Shown one piece after another: positions 62,423 through 64,000 of a stretch of DNA of 64,000 nucleotides (positions are counted from its first letter, which is position 1; the number at the start of each line of letters is the position of its first letter). The stretch comes from Solwaraspora sp. WMMD1047. GTDB taxonomy: Bacteria > Actinomycetota > Actinomycetes > Mycobacteriales > Micromonosporaceae. The position numbers and the translations under genes are program-made. The notes under the pieces are model-generated. The model worked only from the letters and a program-made list of their open reading frames with translations. It was not told where the DNA came from and made no database searches. The DNA is taken from contig NZ_JARUBL010000001.1 in assembly GCF_029626155.1 (NCBI RefSeq), positions 2,480,001 through 2,544,000 of the forward strand, given 5' to 3'.

Positions 62423-63763
62423 ATGGTCGCCTCGTTCACGCTGTCCCCATCCCCGCCGTCTCCTGCGGACCCCGCCGGGTGCGTACCGGGCCACGGCGAC
62501 GTACCCGACTCCGTCGTAGGCGAGCTGCTGTGTGGTTCCTGGGGCGACGAGGCGACCGCAGCCGTCCGCGACCGGTGGCCGTTGCTGCTCGCTGCTGTGG
62601 CGGCGTTCATCGGCGTGCGGGTCGGGTGGAGGCTGTGGCGGCGGCACATCTGGCGGCGGCACGCCGCCGCCGCGCGGTGGCTGGAGATCACCCCGCCGGT
62701 GACCGCCACTCCGGCCGCGACGATCGGCTTGTGGCGGCTGCTGGCCACCGTGTTGCCCGCGCCGCGTCGGTGGGCGCTGCGCCCGGTTCGGCTCGTCTGG
62801 GAAGTCGCCGCCGACCCGATCGGGATGCGCTGCGGGCTGTGGCTGCCACCGGGTGTCACCCCGACCGCCGTCGTGCGGCTGCTGCAACGCGGCTGGCCCG
62901 GCGCACGCGCCGAACAGACCCGCCCACCGGCCGTCCCGACGACCGGTGCCGTCGCCGCGCTCGCGGTCTGGCCGACCCAGCCGGAATGGCTGCCCCTTGT
63001 CGAGAACACCACACTGACGTCGCGCCGAGGCATGGACGCGGGCGCTCCCGAGGAGGACAGGCTCCGGGCCGTCTACGGAGGGCTCGCCTCGGCCGGGCGC
63101 ACCGGCGGCGCGATCCTGCAAGTCCACCTCGGCCGGGCGCCAGCCCACCGGCTGCGGCTGCTCCGCCGCGCGATGACCAACCCGCAGCGCGCCCTCCGAC
63201 CACGGCGGACCGCCCACGGCGCCGGGCTGCTCGGCGAAGCAGTACGCGCCGGGATCCTCACCGTGCTCAACCTGGTCACCCCCGGCTCATCGGCCCCGAA
63301 GCGGAACACCGGACCAGCCGACCCGTACAGCGCCGAGCTGGCCCGGCAGGCGAGGACCAAGTTCGCCGACGCACCGCACCTCCTCGTCGCCGTTCACACG
63401 GTTGCCGCCGGCCCGACTCGGGCTGCCGCGTCCGCTGCCGCCGCGGATGTCAGCTCCGGGTTCGGATTGCTGTCGGCGCACTTCATCCGCCGCAGACTGC
63501 GGCGCGGTGCGCGCGCGGCGGCAGACCGGTGGGCGCCGCAGGACCGGATGAGCCTCGTCTCCATCACCGAAGCCGCCGCCCTCGCCGGACTGCCCACTGA
63601 ACCGGCCGCCTACGGCCTGCCCGCAGCGGCGTCGCGCCGCCGAGCGGCCACTCGCGACGTCTTCCGGACCTTCGGCCAGCAGGCCAACCCCGGCGAGGTG
63701 CCGCAGGCAGACCCCGGCGCGGGCGACGACGAGGAACCGCCGACCGCATGGAGCACGCCATGA
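62423..63763 (+). CDS. T4SS-associated membrane protein, unknown family
   Basis: A 446-residue protein with one hydrophobic segment near residues 50-70 (WPLLLAAVAAFIGVRVGW) after a periplasm-like N-terminus, then a large cytosolic part. Arg-rich and Pro-rich patches are frequent. Blocks include DPIGMRCGLWLPPGVTPTAVV. It lies between VirB4 and the coupling protein, and its stop overlaps the next start (ATGA), so it belongs to the same secretion apparatus. Structural role unknown. Confidence 0.65.
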   Translation: MVASFTLSPSPPSPADPAGCVPGHGDVPDSVVGELLCGSWGDEATAAVRDRWPLLLAAVAAFIGVRVGWRLWRRHIWRRHAAAARWLEITPPVTATPAATIGLWRLLATVLPAPRRWALRPVRLVWEVAADPIGMRCGLWLPPGVTPTAVVRLLQRGWPGARAEQTRPPAVPTTGAVAALAVWPTQPEWLPLVENTTLTSRRGMDAGAPEEDRLRAVYGGLASAGRTGGAILQVHLGRAPAHRLRLLRRAMTNPQRALRPRRTAHGAGLLGEAVRAGILTVLNLVTPGSSAPKRNTGPADPYSAELARQARTKFADAPHLLVAVHTVAAGPTRAAASAAAADVSSGFGLLSAHFIRRRLRRGARAAADRWAPQDRMSLVSITEAAALAGLPTEPAAYGLPAAASRRRAATRDVFRTFGQQANPGEVPQADPGAGDDEEPPTAWSTP

Positions 63764-64000
63764 ACACGATCGACACGACAGCGTCCGCGCGCAGCATCGG
63801 CCCGGCCGACGGGAGGCTGAACCTGGTCCCGGTCGACCAGCGGCACGGACTGGGCGGCAAGGTCATCGGCGTCGCCAACGCCGGACCCCCGGTGAGGGTC
63901 GGGATCTCCCTGGCCGATTGCCGGTACCACGTCCACGCCATCGGGCCGACCGGCACGGGCAAGACGACCCTGCTGATGCGGATGATCCTCGACGATGTTG
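63760..64000 (+). CDS. virD4: Type IV coupling protein (VirD4/TraG-like), 3' truncated by the window
   Basis: The first 80 residues. After a proline/glycine-rich start the sequence HVHAIGPTGTGKTTLLMRMIL gives the Walker A motif, as in VirD4/TraG proteins that bring the relaxase-DNA complex to the T4SS. Its ATG overlaps the previous stop. The remainder and the relaxase are outside the window. Confidence 0.8.
   Translation, partial: MNTIDTTASARSIGPADGRLNLVPVDQRHGLGGKVIGVANAGPPVRVGISLADCRYHVHAIGPTGTGKTTLLMRMILDDV

Overview
This is high-GC DNA with GTG starts, strong AGGAGG ribosome sites and many 1-4 nt stop/start overlaps. It fits an actinomycete, and the enediyne genes, mycothiol-type enzymes and gene mix suggest Micromonosporaceae. 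That family assignment is inferred; no 16S rRNA gene is present.

Positions 1-30.9 kb read as chromosome. The window opens inside an enediyne-type iterative polyketide synthase (PksE, KS end to PPTase). It is followed by its hot-dog thioesterase, a flavin reductase and a P450, which look like the edge of an enediyne cluster. An AraC-type regulator and LtrA follow. Next is a divergent biotin locus: bioB, the small zinc protein BsaP and a DsbA-family protein leftward, bioF-bioD rightward. A methyltransferase-P450-membrane glycosyltransferase-like operon, an anchored secreted protein, an Hsp70-like/transmembrane fusion and an M28 peptidase come after it. A complete L-rhamnose operon (rhaM-rhaI-rhaD/SDR-rhaB) with its LacI regulator and matching operators is next. 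A DUF6807 protein, a DinB-type protein, a TetR regulator and a tRNA-Gly/Cys/Val cluster with promoter and terminator close the section.

From the 3' end of tRNA-Val the sequence is an integrative and conjugative element (ICE) that runs past the right edge. Its left module is integrase, excisionase, two DNA methyltransferases and a degenerate third methyltransferase-like protein in one leftward operon. The middle is cargo: small zinc and hypothetical proteins, FolD, GNAT, a DJ-1 protein, an aldo/keto reductase, a TMEM175 channel, a ClpC-type unfoldase, a DUF2267-pterin dehydratase fusion, SRPBCC, a broken IS110 and HicAB. The right module is a type IV secretion system: a sigma-like regulator, pilin-like and VirB6-like proteins, PrgI, VirB4, an accessory protein and the start of VirD4.

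Two sequence observations stand out. First, a roughly 3.8-kb element carrying a large serine recombinase sits inside prgI: the original 5' end of prgI remains at 55834-55884, and the intact prgI at 59671 has a different but alignable N-terminus. Second, a 35-bp element (32/35 identical) lies upstream of both the methyltransferase/xis/int operon and the secretion operon, in the same orientation relative to each, suggesting co-control of excision and transfer.
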